Shown one piece after another: positions 1-9,083 of a stretch of DNA of 64,000 bases. Source of the stretch: Hallella seregens ATCC 51272 (lineage in GTDB: Bacteria > Bacteroidota > Bacteroidia > Bacteroidales > Bacteroidaceae); assembly GCF_000518545.1 (NCBI RefSeq), contig NZ_JADU01000010.1, forward strand, positions 62,001 through 126,000, read 5' to 3'. Position numbers and translations under genes: made by a program. The notes under the pieces are model-generated. The model made no database searches, had not been told where the DNA came from, and worked only from the letters and a program-made list of their open reading frames with translations. Position 1 is the stretch's first letter, and every line of letters begins with the position of its first letter.

Positions 1-213
1 TCCCTGCATCTCACCCACACTCACCAAGGCACCGGAAACTGGCAAGTTGGTTGCGGAGCTGAGCACACGTCCCTTAACCTTTCGTGTGGGATATTGCTTG
101 GCTGTTTTCAGAGACTTCGTATCTTTGGAGTTGACGGTCTCCGCCTCTTGCGCCATCATTGTATTGGTGCCGATCATTAAGGCCGACAAACCAAACAGTA
201 TATATCTTTTCAT
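1..213 (-). CDS. SusC-like TonB-dependent receptor, N-terminal fragment
   Basis: Only the first 71 codons lie in the window; the gene continues beyond position 1. The product starts MKRYILFGLSALMIG and has a clear Sec signal peptide ending near AQ (residues 1-20). It continues into KVKGRVLSSATNLPVSGALV, the opening of a carboxypeptidase-regulatory-like beta-sandwich, which is how SusC/RagA outer-membrane receptors begin in Bacteroidetes. It lies 22 nt downstream of a FAS1 lipoprotein gene on the same strand, so it is probably the next gene of that operon and would be a second SusC in it. The function is inferred from the N-terminus only; the plug and barrel are outside the window. Confidence 0.75.
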   Translation of the reverse strand, partial: MKRYILFGLSALMIGTNTMMAQEAETVNSKDTKSLKTAKQYPTRKVKGRVLSSATNLPVSGALVSVGEMQG

Positions 214-235
214 TGTATAAACATATTAAGTGAAA

Positions 236-1918
236 TCAATAGGTTACCTTGTACTCCTTGGCTTCACTCACCGGAGCGTCATGCGGTTTCACGATGATGC
301 AGTCGATACGCATCGTGGTCTGGTACTTGGATGTCTGATTTGTCGGCACATCCGTGTAAATTTTCACCTTTGCCTGATAATCACTTAGTCCCCATGAAGC
401 AGTCTTGAACTTATAGTTGCTCTTGATCTTGATGGTATCGATCACATCAGCCTTAGTTGTGAAACTTGCGTTGCGTTCCCATTTGGTTACACCACTTTGC
501 TGATAGCCCACCTGCGCCCTGAACTTTACAGGAAGGCGTTGGTCTTCCGTAGCAAGGGTGTCGTAGGCCAGTGCCGGAACGAAGATAGCATAAATGTCGT
601 ACGCCACATTGGACAGCACGTCAGGTATCTTGAATGTCACCGAAGGCTGAGCACCCAAGGCATCTGGGGAAATCTCTACAAAAAGGTTGCCTGACACCTG
701 CCCATAGAATGGATTATTGCTCAATACAGAGCGGACAGTCATCGGATCAATGGCATTGTACAGTGTATCCTGGTATAATGTCTGCTCAGCTTCACAACTA
801 ATGGTCTTCAAGAATGTGTCAAACTTACTGATACGGAAATTTGAAGCCTTGCGTATATGTCCATTGCTTAAGGATATGTCCTTTGTGCCCTCGAATATTC
901 CTCCAGAAGCAAAGGGCTTATAGAAGACATCACCCATGTGGGACTCTATAGACAACAGCTTACGCATCTCTGCATAGGTTGACACCGCAGAGTCCTGGAA
1001 AGCTATGTCACTCTGGCCACTACGATTGAAGAAAGCTGACCTGACGATGGCCAAACGCGCATTTGTAAACTGCAAAGAATCGCGGTCGTCCACCCTAGTG
1101 TCATAATTGAAATAAGGCGTATACTCCTCTACCAGTCTATTCCATTCCGCATTGGTAGGTGCAAGCACCCAATAAGTAGAGTCTTCACTGTTGATGTAGC
1201 CATAGAGCGTATAGAAGGCATTGTTATATACCGTAACGGAATCCAGATATTGGGTCTTGCCGTCAACAATGCCTCCAGGCACACTTTGACTTGCGTCAAA
1301 CTCGTAGACTCCGAAACTCTTAACGAACTTATTGATACTGTCCAGCTCTTCGTCCGTTGCCAGATATTCTGCAATGTTAGGGGCATACGACAGCGCATTG
1401 CCTATTGTATAAAGAATGCCATTGTTGTAAAGTACATTCTTGGTCTCAAAGTTTCCCCCTCCTATTGATGTTGGGGTAAACATCTGGTACTTTCCATTCA
1501 TCATCCTCAAGGAATCATTGGTGGTCGTAGACACAGACTTCTTGTAGAGTGCAATGTGGTTTTGCAGCACTTGCTTGATGACCGTATTCTCTTCATCTTT
1601 CACGCCAGCAGCCTTCTGCTTGTTGTACACGTTCACAAGACTGTCGGCCGTACTCTCACTCAAGCCACTGTTGGTCAGGGCAAACACGGTGTAGGTCTGG
1701 CTTCCGTCGAGCTTGGCGTCATATCCGCAAGCCTTGATTACCTTGGCAAAATGGCTCAAGTCTGGTTTGCTCTCTATGGCTTGCCAAAGGGTGGTATTGA
1801 TGACACCATCCTTTGCCTCGCTGTAATGCTCATCCCACTTGTCGGAGCAGGATGCGCAAGACAGAGCCGCCAAGATAACGACCGCTGCTTGCTGTTTATA
1901 TGATTTCTTCATTTTCAT
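236..1918 (-). CDS. FAS1 (fasciclin) domain outer-membrane lipoprotein
   Basis: A 560-residue exported lipoprotein. The N-terminus is basic, then hydrophobic, and ends at LSCASC, giving a lipidated cysteine at 24 (or 21). Residues about 38-185 form a FAS1-like domain (TLWQAIESKPDLSHFAKVI, then YTVFALTN). A second, more divergent one spans about 190-370 (WVLAPTNAEWNRLVEEY is its core strand). Residues about 400-555 look like a beta-sandwich with repeated strand patterns that matches the C-terminal part of the neighbouring 673-aa protein. FAS1 domains bind ligands or other proteins at the cell surface. This copy is the third FAS1 gene of a SusC/SusD operon, so a surface-exposed accessory binding protein is likely. 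The substrate is unknown. It is not a glycoside hydrolase. Confidence 0.8.
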   Translation of the reverse strand: MKMKKSYKQQAAVVILAALSCASCSDKWDEHYSEAKDGVINTTLWQAIESKPDLSHFAKVIKACGYDAKLDGSQTYTVFALTNSGLSESTADSLVNVYNKQKAAGVKDEENTVIKQVLQNHIALYKKSVSTTTNDSLRMMNGKYQMFTPTSIGGGNFETKNVLYNNGILYTIGNALSYAPNIAEYLATDEELDSINKFVKSFGVYEFDASQSVPGGIVDGKTQYLDSVTVYNNAFYTLYGYINSEDSTYWVLAPTNAEWNRLVEEYTPYFNYDTRVDDRDSLQFTNARLAIVRSAFFNRSGQSDIAFQDSAVSTYAEMRKLLSIESHMGDVFYKPFASGGIFEGTKDISLSNGHIRKASNFRISKFDTFLKTISCEAEQTLYQDTLYNAIDPMTVRSVLSNNPFYGQVSGNLFVEISPDALGAQPSVTFKIPDVLSNVAYDIYAIFVPALAYDTLATEDQRLPVKFRAQVGYQQSGVTKWERNASFTTKADVIDTIKIKSNYKFKTASWGLSDYQAKVKIYTDVPTNQTSKYQTTMRIDCIIVKPHDAPVSEAKEYKVTY

Positions 1919-1983
1919 GTGTATAGAATATAGTGATGATTCTATGTCATATTTCTTTCCGTTTTTCTATGCCTGCATCAGGT

Positions 1984-4005
1984 TTAGAGGGGGTCTTCCA
2001 TATTGCTGTCGGAAACTCCGTAGACGCTCTTCGGAACCAGTTCGAGATAGTCGAGGTCGAACTCGGTCTGGCCTGTTGACACACAGCGTATGCGCAAGTA
2101 GTGATCCTCATGGGGGTTGATGTGAACCGTACACAGGACACGGCGCAAGGTATTTTGCACTGTCACAAACTGACGGTATGTGCTGGCTCCGGCTCCATCG
2201 TAACGGTAACCGCCCATGGCCCCCCGATAGTATCCCTTGTTCTTCAGGTTTTTATAGTCGGAAGACTTGTCTGCATCACTCATGCTGGCGTAATCCTGCA
2301 CCCAGTCTGATCCCAAGAGAGAGGCATCGGTCAAGAGTTTGGTCATATCCAAAGGAATGCCTTGAGGCTTGCCGTCGAAGTAAATCTGGGCTATGCCACG
2401 TGTGCTCTCGGCGGCATATCCCAAGCGAATCTGCCAGTCACCTTCGTACGGAACAGGAGGTATCTTGAAAGTAATGTCAAAATTGCCAAAGAGGTTGAAC
2501 TCATCACCCTCGTAAGAGTCGTAATAGTCGTGAGGACGACGGTAGACAAAATAGCCTGTACTCTTCACATTCTTCAGATAGCCATTAGGAAAATAGTAGT
2601 TGCGACCATACTTTCCCGTCTCATCATAGTCTGGATCCTGCTGCTTCACGTTACCGTTCTGGCGAATGCCATTGGTCTCAATCTCGGGGAAGATAGTAGC
2701 AAAGTCCATGCGGATACGGCAGTTCTGAACAATGTCTCGAGTGGTCTCGTCGAAGGCAAGAATGTCGTCCACATAGAAATACCAGCCGTTGATAGCCTGA
2801 TTGGAATACTCGTTCTCCACACTCTGCTGCACCATGGCTCCACGAATCTTGTACTCATCGTCACGACGACGGTTGATGTAATACTGCTTTGTCTGGTCAG
2901 CATCAGCATATTTCAGCATGGTGAGCTTCTCAACTTTCAGCATGGTATGTGGCAACAGCGTCTCATACCAGTCGACAGGATTCATCAAGTTCGTCATGAT
3001 GCCTATGTCGTTGAGCGGAGTAAGGTAGTTCCAGCCCTGCATCTTGCGGTCGAGAATGTGATACTGAACAAAACGGCGAAGCGGGTTAATGCTGTCTGTC
3101 AAATGGTCATAGCCATGGCCTTCTTTGTTGACATCATCAGGATACATCACGTCGTAGATTTCGCAAGCTTTATGATAAAGGGCTTGCAGGCTGTTGATGC
3201 CATACTTTTTGTACAATACTTCATTGGTAGGAACAAACGCCGTATAACCAAACATCTTGGTATCCGGAACCGTAGCGGTTTCCTTGTTCACGTGCGAAGT
3301 GTACTTGTAGCGTGCATACTGGTCTGAATTATAGCTCGCGTCACGATAGTTTTCTTTCATCATTGTAGCCAAACCCGTCGCATTGAGAGCCTCGGTAAAA
3401 AGGCTGATGTTCTTGTTCTCCTCCATTACGTCGGGCAACATGCGGTTGCTGTTCTCCAGCACCTCGCTCACAGGCTGCATGATACCGTTCTGCACGGAAT
3501 CATCCTGCAGTTCAAAGATGATATGGGAGGTTCGATTTAGGAACACCACGGCATTGCTGTCATTGTCCAGGCCATGGCTCACCTCAATGTAGCGGCGATT
3601 CATATTTGGACTAGCGATAACGCCTGTGTTCATATCGGAAGTGGCGTACATATTACTGATAAGATGGGTACGCGCGATGGTGTCGCAATCTGCCTTGGAA
3701 AGTTCCGAGACAGAAGACAAGCCCCGCCTGCTTAGGTAGCGGCTAATGGCTTCGTTGGTGGGTGGAAAACAGGTGTAAGCGCCGTATGCCGACATCTGTT
3801 TCATCATGCCTGCACGCTCTATAATGCTTGCGAACTCACTGAAATCCTTGTGGCTTTTAAGGTAATCGCTCACCATCTCACCCGTGAAAGTATAATAGTT
3901 GGAGGTGTCCGGCTCGTCAGAACAACCGGTGATAGTCATTCCCGTCAATCCAAGCCCCAAAAGGAATGCAAGCCCATATTTTATCTTTCCGTTCATAATC
4001 CTCAT
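1984..4005 (-). CDS. FAS1 (fasciclin) domain outer-membrane lipoprotein
   Basis: A 673-residue lipoprotein with lipobox TITGC (cysteine 28 from the first Met). MRIM could also start at Met4. FAS1 domain 1 is about residues 38-185 (DYLKSHKDFSEFASII, YTCFPPTNEAI). Domain 2 is about 195-420 (FTEALNATGLATMM, YTAFVPTNEVLYKKY, then a QYHILDRK strand). The C-terminal third (about 480-665) is a beta-rich module with FDITFKIPPVPYEGDWQIRLG and YFDGKPQG, resembling a carbohydrate- or ligand-binding jelly roll. It lies 7 nt downstream of the SusD gene and is co-transcribed with it. In this position it probably forms part of the surface uptake complex. No catalytic motif is visible. Confidence 0.8.
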   Translation of the reverse strand: MRIMNGKIKYGLAFLLGLGLTGMTITGCSDEPDTSNYYTFTGEMVSDYLKSHKDFSEFASIIERAGMMKQMSAYGAYTCFPPTNEAISRYLSRRGLSSVSELSKADCDTIARTHLISNMYATSDMNTGVIASPNMNRRYIEVSHGLDNDSNAVVFLNRTSHIIFELQDDSVQNGIMQPVSEVLENSNRMLPDVMEENKNISLFTEALNATGLATMMKENYRDASYNSDQYARYKYTSHVNKETATVPDTKMFGYTAFVPTNEVLYKKYGINSLQALYHKACEIYDVMYPDDVNKEGHGYDHLTDSINPLRRFVQYHILDRKMQGWNYLTPLNDIGIMTNLMNPVDWYETLLPHTMLKVEKLTMLKYADADQTKQYYINRRRDDEYKIRGAMVQQSVENEYSNQAINGWYFYVDDILAFDETTRDIVQNCRIRMDFATIFPEIETNGIRQNGNVKQQDPDYDETGKYGRNYYFPNGYLKNVKSTGYFVYRRPHDYYDSYEGDEFNLFGNFDITFKIPPVPYEGDWQIRLGYAAESTRGIAQIYFDGKPQGIPLDMTKLLTDASLLGSDWVQDYASMSDADKSSDYKNLKNKGYYRGAMGGYRYDGAGASTYRQFVTVQNTLRRVLCTVHINPHEDHYLRIRCVSTGQTEFDLDYLELVPKSVYGVSDSNMEDPL

Positions 4006-4012
4006 GTTTTAA

Positions 4013-5743
4013 TTATTTTGTGGTAGAGTAAGATGAGTCATCAGAACCAGAGCCGTAGACCGGATTCTGCACCAAATTGCCGTTCACCTTAATTTCTTCA
4101 CTGTTGTATGGCCAGTAGAGTGCATCCATCTTGGCCAGTTTGCTCTGAACGACGCCAGCGTTATCCGATCCTTTCTGTTGCACCTTGTTGACCAAGAAAC
4201 TGGTTTTGCCATCCCTGCGGGACTTGCGCACAAGGTCGTACCACCGCTTGCCCTCGAACATCAGTTCGCGCTGACGCTCCAACAAGACAAGTTGTTCCAT
4301 CTGCGATTTGCTGGAATAATCATTGTAAGAGATGTCTGTATAGTTGGTTGCCTTGGAAGAACGCTTCTCTATGACATTCACCAACTCGTAGGCAGCCTTG
4401 AGCAGAGAGTCGTTCTTGGTTTTCGCCTCGTCGGTCTGTGGGTCATCGCTCACCATTTGAACCAATGCCTCCGCCTTCAAGAGCATGATGTCGGCAGTGC
4501 GGTAGATAATCCATGGCGCATAGCAGTTGCTTTCTGTAAAATGGTTGCCGGTTACCTTTACATCAGATGCCGAGTTCGTAGACACTACAATGTCTTGATT
4601 GGAATACTTGCCTATACCATAGATAGAAGTGGTCACCTTTTCAATATTCTCATAATAACGCAGGTCATCCTTGTCCTTAAAGACCTTGAACAGTTCGTCT
4701 GGCACATCTGTGGCTATAAAGTTGGCAGGTTTGATGATTCCTGGGAAAGTGGTCATGTTACCGTACAGATAGCTGACACTTCCATTGGACGGCTTGTTCT
4801 TATCACTGTCAAAAAGCAGCTCAAAAATATTTTCCATAGACCCACTGGGGCCATAGATTCTATAATAGGTGTAACCATTATACCTCTCGCCAGTCCTGTC
4901 ACTAAACAAAGGGTAGCCCTCAAAAAGCTTGCTGTTGCTGCCGTAGGAACTGCCCGAAGAATTCTTGGAATCCTTGAATTCTCTGGTTTTGCTTTCCAAT
5001 ACGATGTCGGCATACTTGACTGCACCGGCATAGTCCTGTTTCCAGAGATACATCTCACAAAGCACGGCATCAATACAGTCGCGGGTGATTCGGCCACGCT
5101 GGTAAAGCGGTTTGGTCTCTTCGTACTTGCTCACAGCATAAGGACGCACACTCTCCAAATCGGCAATCAGATTGCCGAGTATCTGGTCGAACGATGTTGC
5201 TGGCAAGTTCATCTTTTGGGTGTCATCCACAAAAGCCGTGGTGGTGTAAGGCACATCACGGAACGTACGGATGAGGTAGAAATACATCAAGTCTCGAATG
5301 GCGGAAACCTCAGCACGGGTTGCATTCAAGTCACTCTCCGAATAATTAGGATCTTTCTCTGCCACTTGCGGCGCATAGAGCAACACCAGGTTGCAGCGGT
5401 TGATGATGTCGTAGAACTCGCCCCATGTCGTGTAAGTATTCTTGGCATTGATATTCTCCTTAAAAATGTTGGACAGTGCCTCGTTGTTGGCAATGTTCGT
5501 ACCTCCCACCATGTTGTCGGAACGCGACTCGCCCCAGATAATCATTCTATCGATGATGGTTTGCGACCGCATGTCGGCATAACAACCCATCACAATGTTC
5601 TCAACGTCGCTCTTGTTGGTCCAGAACTGATCCTGAACTATCTCGTTGAGCGGCTGGATGGTTAGGAAGTCGGAGCACGAGCTGAAGCCGAAGCTCAACA
5701 TTCCTGCCATACTTATCGTCAATATGTTGTTTTTCAAATTCAT
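4013..5743 (-). CDS. SusD/RagB-like nutrient-binding outer-membrane lipoprotein
   Basis: A 576-residue protein. The signal peptide ends in FSSC (lipidated Cys23), followed at once by SDFLTIQPLNEI and DQFWTNKSDVENIVMGCY, the classic SusD opening. The C-terminal region has MLLKAEALVQM and LERQRELMFEGKRWYDLVRKSR, the strongly conserved SusD signature. SusD proteins cap the SusC barrel and bind the nutrient outside the cell. The gene follows susC by 10 nt and precedes a FAS1 gene by 7 nt, so it belongs to the same operon. Its usual partner is the 1108-aa receptor just upstream. The ligand cannot be read from sequence. Confidence 0.93.
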   Translation of the reverse strand: MNLKNNILTISMAGMLSFGFSSCSDFLTIQPLNEIVQDQFWTNKSDVENIVMGCYADMRSQTIIDRMIIWGESRSDNMVGGTNIANNEALSNIFKENINAKNTYTTWGEFYDIINRCNLVLLYAPQVAEKDPNYSESDLNATRAEVSAIRDLMYFYLIRTFRDVPYTTTAFVDDTQKMNLPATSFDQILGNLIADLESVRPYAVSKYEETKPLYQRGRITRDCIDAVLCEMYLWKQDYAGAVKYADIVLESKTREFKDSKNSSGSSYGSNSKLFEGYPLFSDRTGERYNGYTYYRIYGPSGSMENIFELLFDSDKNKPSNGSVSYLYGNMTTFPGIIKPANFIATDVPDELFKVFKDKDDLRYYENIEKVTTSIYGIGKYSNQDIVVSTNSASDVKVTGNHFTESNCYAPWIIYRTADIMLLKAEALVQMVSDDPQTDEAKTKNDSLLKAAYELVNVIEKRSSKATNYTDISYNDYSSKSQMEQLVLLERQRELMFEGKRWYDLVRKSRRDGKTSFLVNKVQQKGSDNAGVVQSKLAKMDALYWPYNSEEIKVNGNLVQNPVYGSGSDDSSYSTTK

Positions 5744-5753
5744 AGTTGTTCCT

Positions 5754-8700
5754 TTAAAAATCGACGGTTACGCCTAATGTATAAGACTTGGCACGTGGGG
5801 TTTGACCTCTGTCTATTGATGCACCATAACTTCCATAGCTCACTTCTGGGTCGGCACCCGTGTATTTGGTCAGGCAAAAAAGGTTGTTGGCACTCAAGTA
5901 GAATCGCATTCCGCGTATGCCGAGTGTCTTGCTTATCCTTTTCTGGTCGAAAGCATAAGACAACTGCAGGTAGTTGAGACGCAAGAATGAGCCTTCTTCC
6001 ACAAAGCGGTCGCTCACGAGTGTATTGTAGTTGGAGGTGGAACCATACATGGCCCTTGGAATAGAAGTCATGTCGCCCTCCTTGCGCCAACGATAGTTTA
6101 CGGCTTGGCTCTGGTTATTGTTGTTGACCATTGCCTCTGCGTCCAGACGAGTCAGATTCAGAATCTTGTTGCCGATGCGATAGTTAAACTGCGCATTGAG
6201 CTTCCAGCGGTTGTAGTTGAAGTTAAAACCGAAACCACCTGTCAGTTTTGGCAAGGAGCTGCCCAAATAAACAATATCAAGCGCATCGACGTTTCCGTCA
6301 TGATTCACATCCTCGTAGATGGCATCACCTCCCTTTAACTTGTAGTTCTTGGCCGTACTCCCATTGGAATAGTTGTACATCATGCGTACCGGCTTGCCCT
6401 TGTCGTCGTATATGACCGCTCCATCGTTTGCAAGTGCAATTGGGGCCGTCTTGCCAGAAGCGAGAAACGCTTGTTGCTCCTCGGTGGTCATATTGGCAAA
6501 AGTATTATACTGGTACTGATACACACCCTTGCTGCGGAACCCGTAAATGGCTCCGAACGGATTGTGTATCTGCACACGCTGCAAAGTCTCACGGTTGCCA
6601 TAAGCAAAGGTCGAGTTCAATGTCTCCAGAATCTGTGGATCCATTTCAAGAATCTCATTTTTGTTGTTGCCAAGGGTTGCGTTCATGTCAATCCAGAACT
6701 TCTTGCCGATAGTAACAAGTTTGTTGGTGTTGATATTCAACTCCCAACCTGTGTTGCGCATCGAACCGACATTCTTGTATGCCAGCGTATAATAACCGGA
6801 ATTGGAAGGTATGCGTACATTGTTCATCAACATATCACTGGTGGTCTCATTGTACCAATCGACTGCAACGGTCAACTTATCGTGCCAGAAGCCAAAGTCC
6901 ATACCCACGTTGTATGACTTTTTCTTCTCCCATCGCAAGTCTGTCAGTTTCAAGTTGCTTGGCCGCATGGTGGAAGCATCCAGGTAGGTGCTGCCGGTCA
7001 CATACTTGCTGACATACAGATAGTCGGAGCCAGGCTGGTTACCAACAACACCCCAACTTGGACGAATACTCAACATGGACAACCAGTCACTTGTACCTTT
7101 CATCCAAGGCTCGTCCACAACATTCCACCGCAAGGATACTGCAGGAAAATATCCCCAACGGCGATCGGGGCCAAACTTTGTCGTCCCATCTGCACGTACG
7201 GAGAAGTCAAACATGTAACGCCCCTTGTAAGTGTAGTGGGTTGAGAATGTATAGAACATCGAGCGCCACTGACTAAAATTGGAATTCATACCTGTAATAA
7301 TACCACCAGACTCCGGGTTGACAATACCACCTGACGGGAGACCACTCCCATCCGTTGACTGTCCATTGGAGCTGCCCGATGTCAATTCAAAACGTGCCAT
7401 CGCCATTAAGGAATGATCCTTGTTTTTGAAAGCAGGGATGAAAGTAAGAGTTTGTTTAGTGTTGAAAGCCGTACTCTTATTGCTACTGGCATTGGCAGAG
7501 TTCACACCATTTGTCCATGAGGTCGTAACCAGCTCGTTGGGATAGAACTTGTCCACGTACTCATTAAAGATGTTCATGTAGACGCGTCCTTGCCAGTTTA
7601 GCTGCGTATGATCCTCATCCATGCCCAAGAGGTGATAGTTTAGTTCAAACTCTGGGGTGATGTCATAAGTACGGTCGTCAAACTTGGCAAGATTGGCACT
7701 TGCCACAGGGTTTACGTACACTTTCTGGTCGTCATTGAAAACTGACGATGCCGACTGCAACATCGTGTAATATTTGTCCGTATCGACTCCAGTCACAGGT
7801 TCCTGTTCGTAGATGCCCATATTAGGCATCTTCTTGTACGCGATAGACAAGAGATCATCATAGTTTTTCTTGTTTTTTGTGTAAGTCATCGCGAAGTTGG
7901 TCGAGATTTTAATACGGTCGCTAACATAGTAGTCCAAAGCCACACGGGTAGCAAAACGATTCAGCTGCTGCTTGATGATGGAACCTGTTTCATGGTCGAA
8001 ACCGCCGGCAATACGGAAAGTGGCCTTCTCTCCACCACCGGTCACAGACAAATAGTGGTTCTGGCGCAGACCGAATTGTGTCACTGCATCTACCCAGTCG
8101 GTATTGTTGTTATACTGCTCGTATTCTGAGAATGTGGGGTCATAGTTCAATTCTGGAATATTCGAGGTTTTGTCGCTTTGTTCAGGGTTGAAGTAACTTT
8201 CCTTCAATAACATGGTGTAGTCATTACCGTTCAGCAACTTATAACCCTTGGGTTGGTAAGTACCCGTAAGACGCAGTGAATAAGTGAGCTGCGGCTTACC
8301 ACGGGTGCCGCGCTTTGTTGTAATCTCTATGACACCGTTGGCACCTTGCGAGCCATAAATGGCTGTAGCTGCCGCATCTTTTAACACTGTGATGCTGGAA
8401 ATATCCTCTGGGTTAATGTTCAACAACTGTGAAAACTGCTCGTCGTTGGCATTCTTCACGTCAAAGCTGGTCATGTCCACATTCCAAGTATTGCCATTCA
8501 CCACAATCAACGGGTTGTCACTGGTCAACGTACTTACCGACGAGGAGCCACGCAACCGCATGCTGGTTCCTGCACCCAAGTTACCAGAAACAGAAACGAT
8601 GTCCAATCCCGAGATACGACCTTGCAAAGCCTCGTCTACAGTATTCAAACCCAATCCCTCGAACTCCTTGGCGGAAATCGTTTGGGCTGCATAGGAAAGC

Positions 8701-9080
8701 TCTCGCTCCGGAATGGCAAGACCACCCGAATTGATACGCTTCTTGGCAGTAATCGTAACCTCTTCCAACTGAAGATCAGAAGTAAGCTCTATAGTATACT
8801 CTGCCTTGTTGATAGGCATGGACACTGTCTTGTACCCTATATAGCTGAAACGAATCTTATTCTTGGCATTGCGCACCTTCATCGAGAAGTTACCATTGAC
8901 ATCAGTCATCGTAGACTCCACGATACGACCGTTTCCGTCAATCTCACAGACAGACGCACCTGCGATAGCCCCCAACTCATCGTTCACCACACCATGCACA
9001 GCTGTGATTTGCTGGGCTGACATTCCTAAGGCGGCTGCACAAAAGATTGCCAATATCTTATATCTTAATTTATCCTTCAT
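5754..9080 (-). CDS. SusC/RagA-like TonB-dependent outer-membrane transporter
   Basis: A 1108-residue receptor. Residues 1-22 are a signal peptide (ending MSAQQ). About 25-110 form a carboxypeptidase-regulatory-like domain (AVHGVVNDELGAIAGASV to FSYIGYKTV). About 120-270 form the plug, with RLRGSSSVSTLTSDNPLIVV and ISSITVLKDAAATAIYGSQG leading to ANGVIEITTKRG, the diagnostic SusC plug segment. The rest is a 22-strand-type beta barrel ending TLGVTVDF with the terminal Phe needed for barrel insertion. The size is typical for the family. It imports a nutrient across the outer membrane using TonB energy, together with the SusD protein immediately downstream. The start is 3 nt after the stop of the upstream FAS1 gene, so the two are tightly coupled. 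Confidence 0.95.
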   Translation of the reverse strand: MKDKLRYKILAIFCAAALGMSAQQITAVHGVVNDELGAIAGASVCEIDGNGRIVESTMTDVNGNFSMKVRNAKNKIRFSYIGYKTVSMPINKAEYTIELTSDLQLEEVTITAKKRINSGGLAIPERELSYAAQTISAKEFEGLGLNTVDEALQGRISGLDIVSVSGNLGAGTSMRLRGSSSVSTLTSDNPLIVVNGNTWNVDMTSFDVKNANDEQFSQLLNINPEDISSITVLKDAAATAIYGSQGANGVIEITTKRGTRGKPQLTYSLRLTGTYQPKGYKLLNGNDYTMLLKESYFNPEQSDKTSNIPELNYDPTFSEYEQYNNNTDWVDAVTQFGLRQNHYLSVTGGGEKATFRIAGGFDHETGSIIKQQLNRFATRVALDYYVSDRIKISTNFAMTYTKNKKNYDDLLSIAYKKMPNMGIYEQEPVTGVDTDKYYTMLQSASSVFNDDQKVYVNPVASANLAKFDDRTYDITPEFELNYHLLGMDEDHTQLNWQGRVYMNIFNEYVDKFYPNELVTTSWTNGVNSANASSNKSTAFNTKQTLTFIPAFKNKDHSLMAMARFELTSGSSNGQSTDGSGLPSGGIVNPESGGIITGMNSNFSQWRSMFYTFSTHYTYKGRYMFDFSVRADGTTKFGPDRRWGYFPAVSLRWNVVDEPWMKGTSDWLSMLSIRPSWGVVGNQPGSDYLYVSKYVTGSTYLDASTMRPSNLKLTDLRWEKKKSYNVGMDFGFWHDKLTVAVDWYNETTSDMLMNNVRIPSNSGYYTLAYKNVGSMRNTGWELNINTNKLVTIGKKFWIDMNATLGNNKNEILEMDPQILETLNSTFAYGNRETLQRVQIHNPFGAIYGFRSKGVYQYQYNTFANMTTEEQQAFLASGKTAPIALANDGAVIYDDKGKPVRMMYNYSNGSTAKNYKLKGGDAIYEDVNHDGNVDALDIVYLGSSLPKLTGGFGFNFNYNRWKLNAQFNYRIGNKILNLTRLDAEAMVNNNNQSQAVNYRWRKEGDMTSIPRAMYGSTSNYNTLVSDRFVEEGSFLRLNYLQLSYAFDQKRISKTLGIRGMRFYLSANNLFCLTKYTGADPEVSYGSYGASIDRGQTPRAKSYTLGVTVDF

Positions 9081-9083
9081 ATA

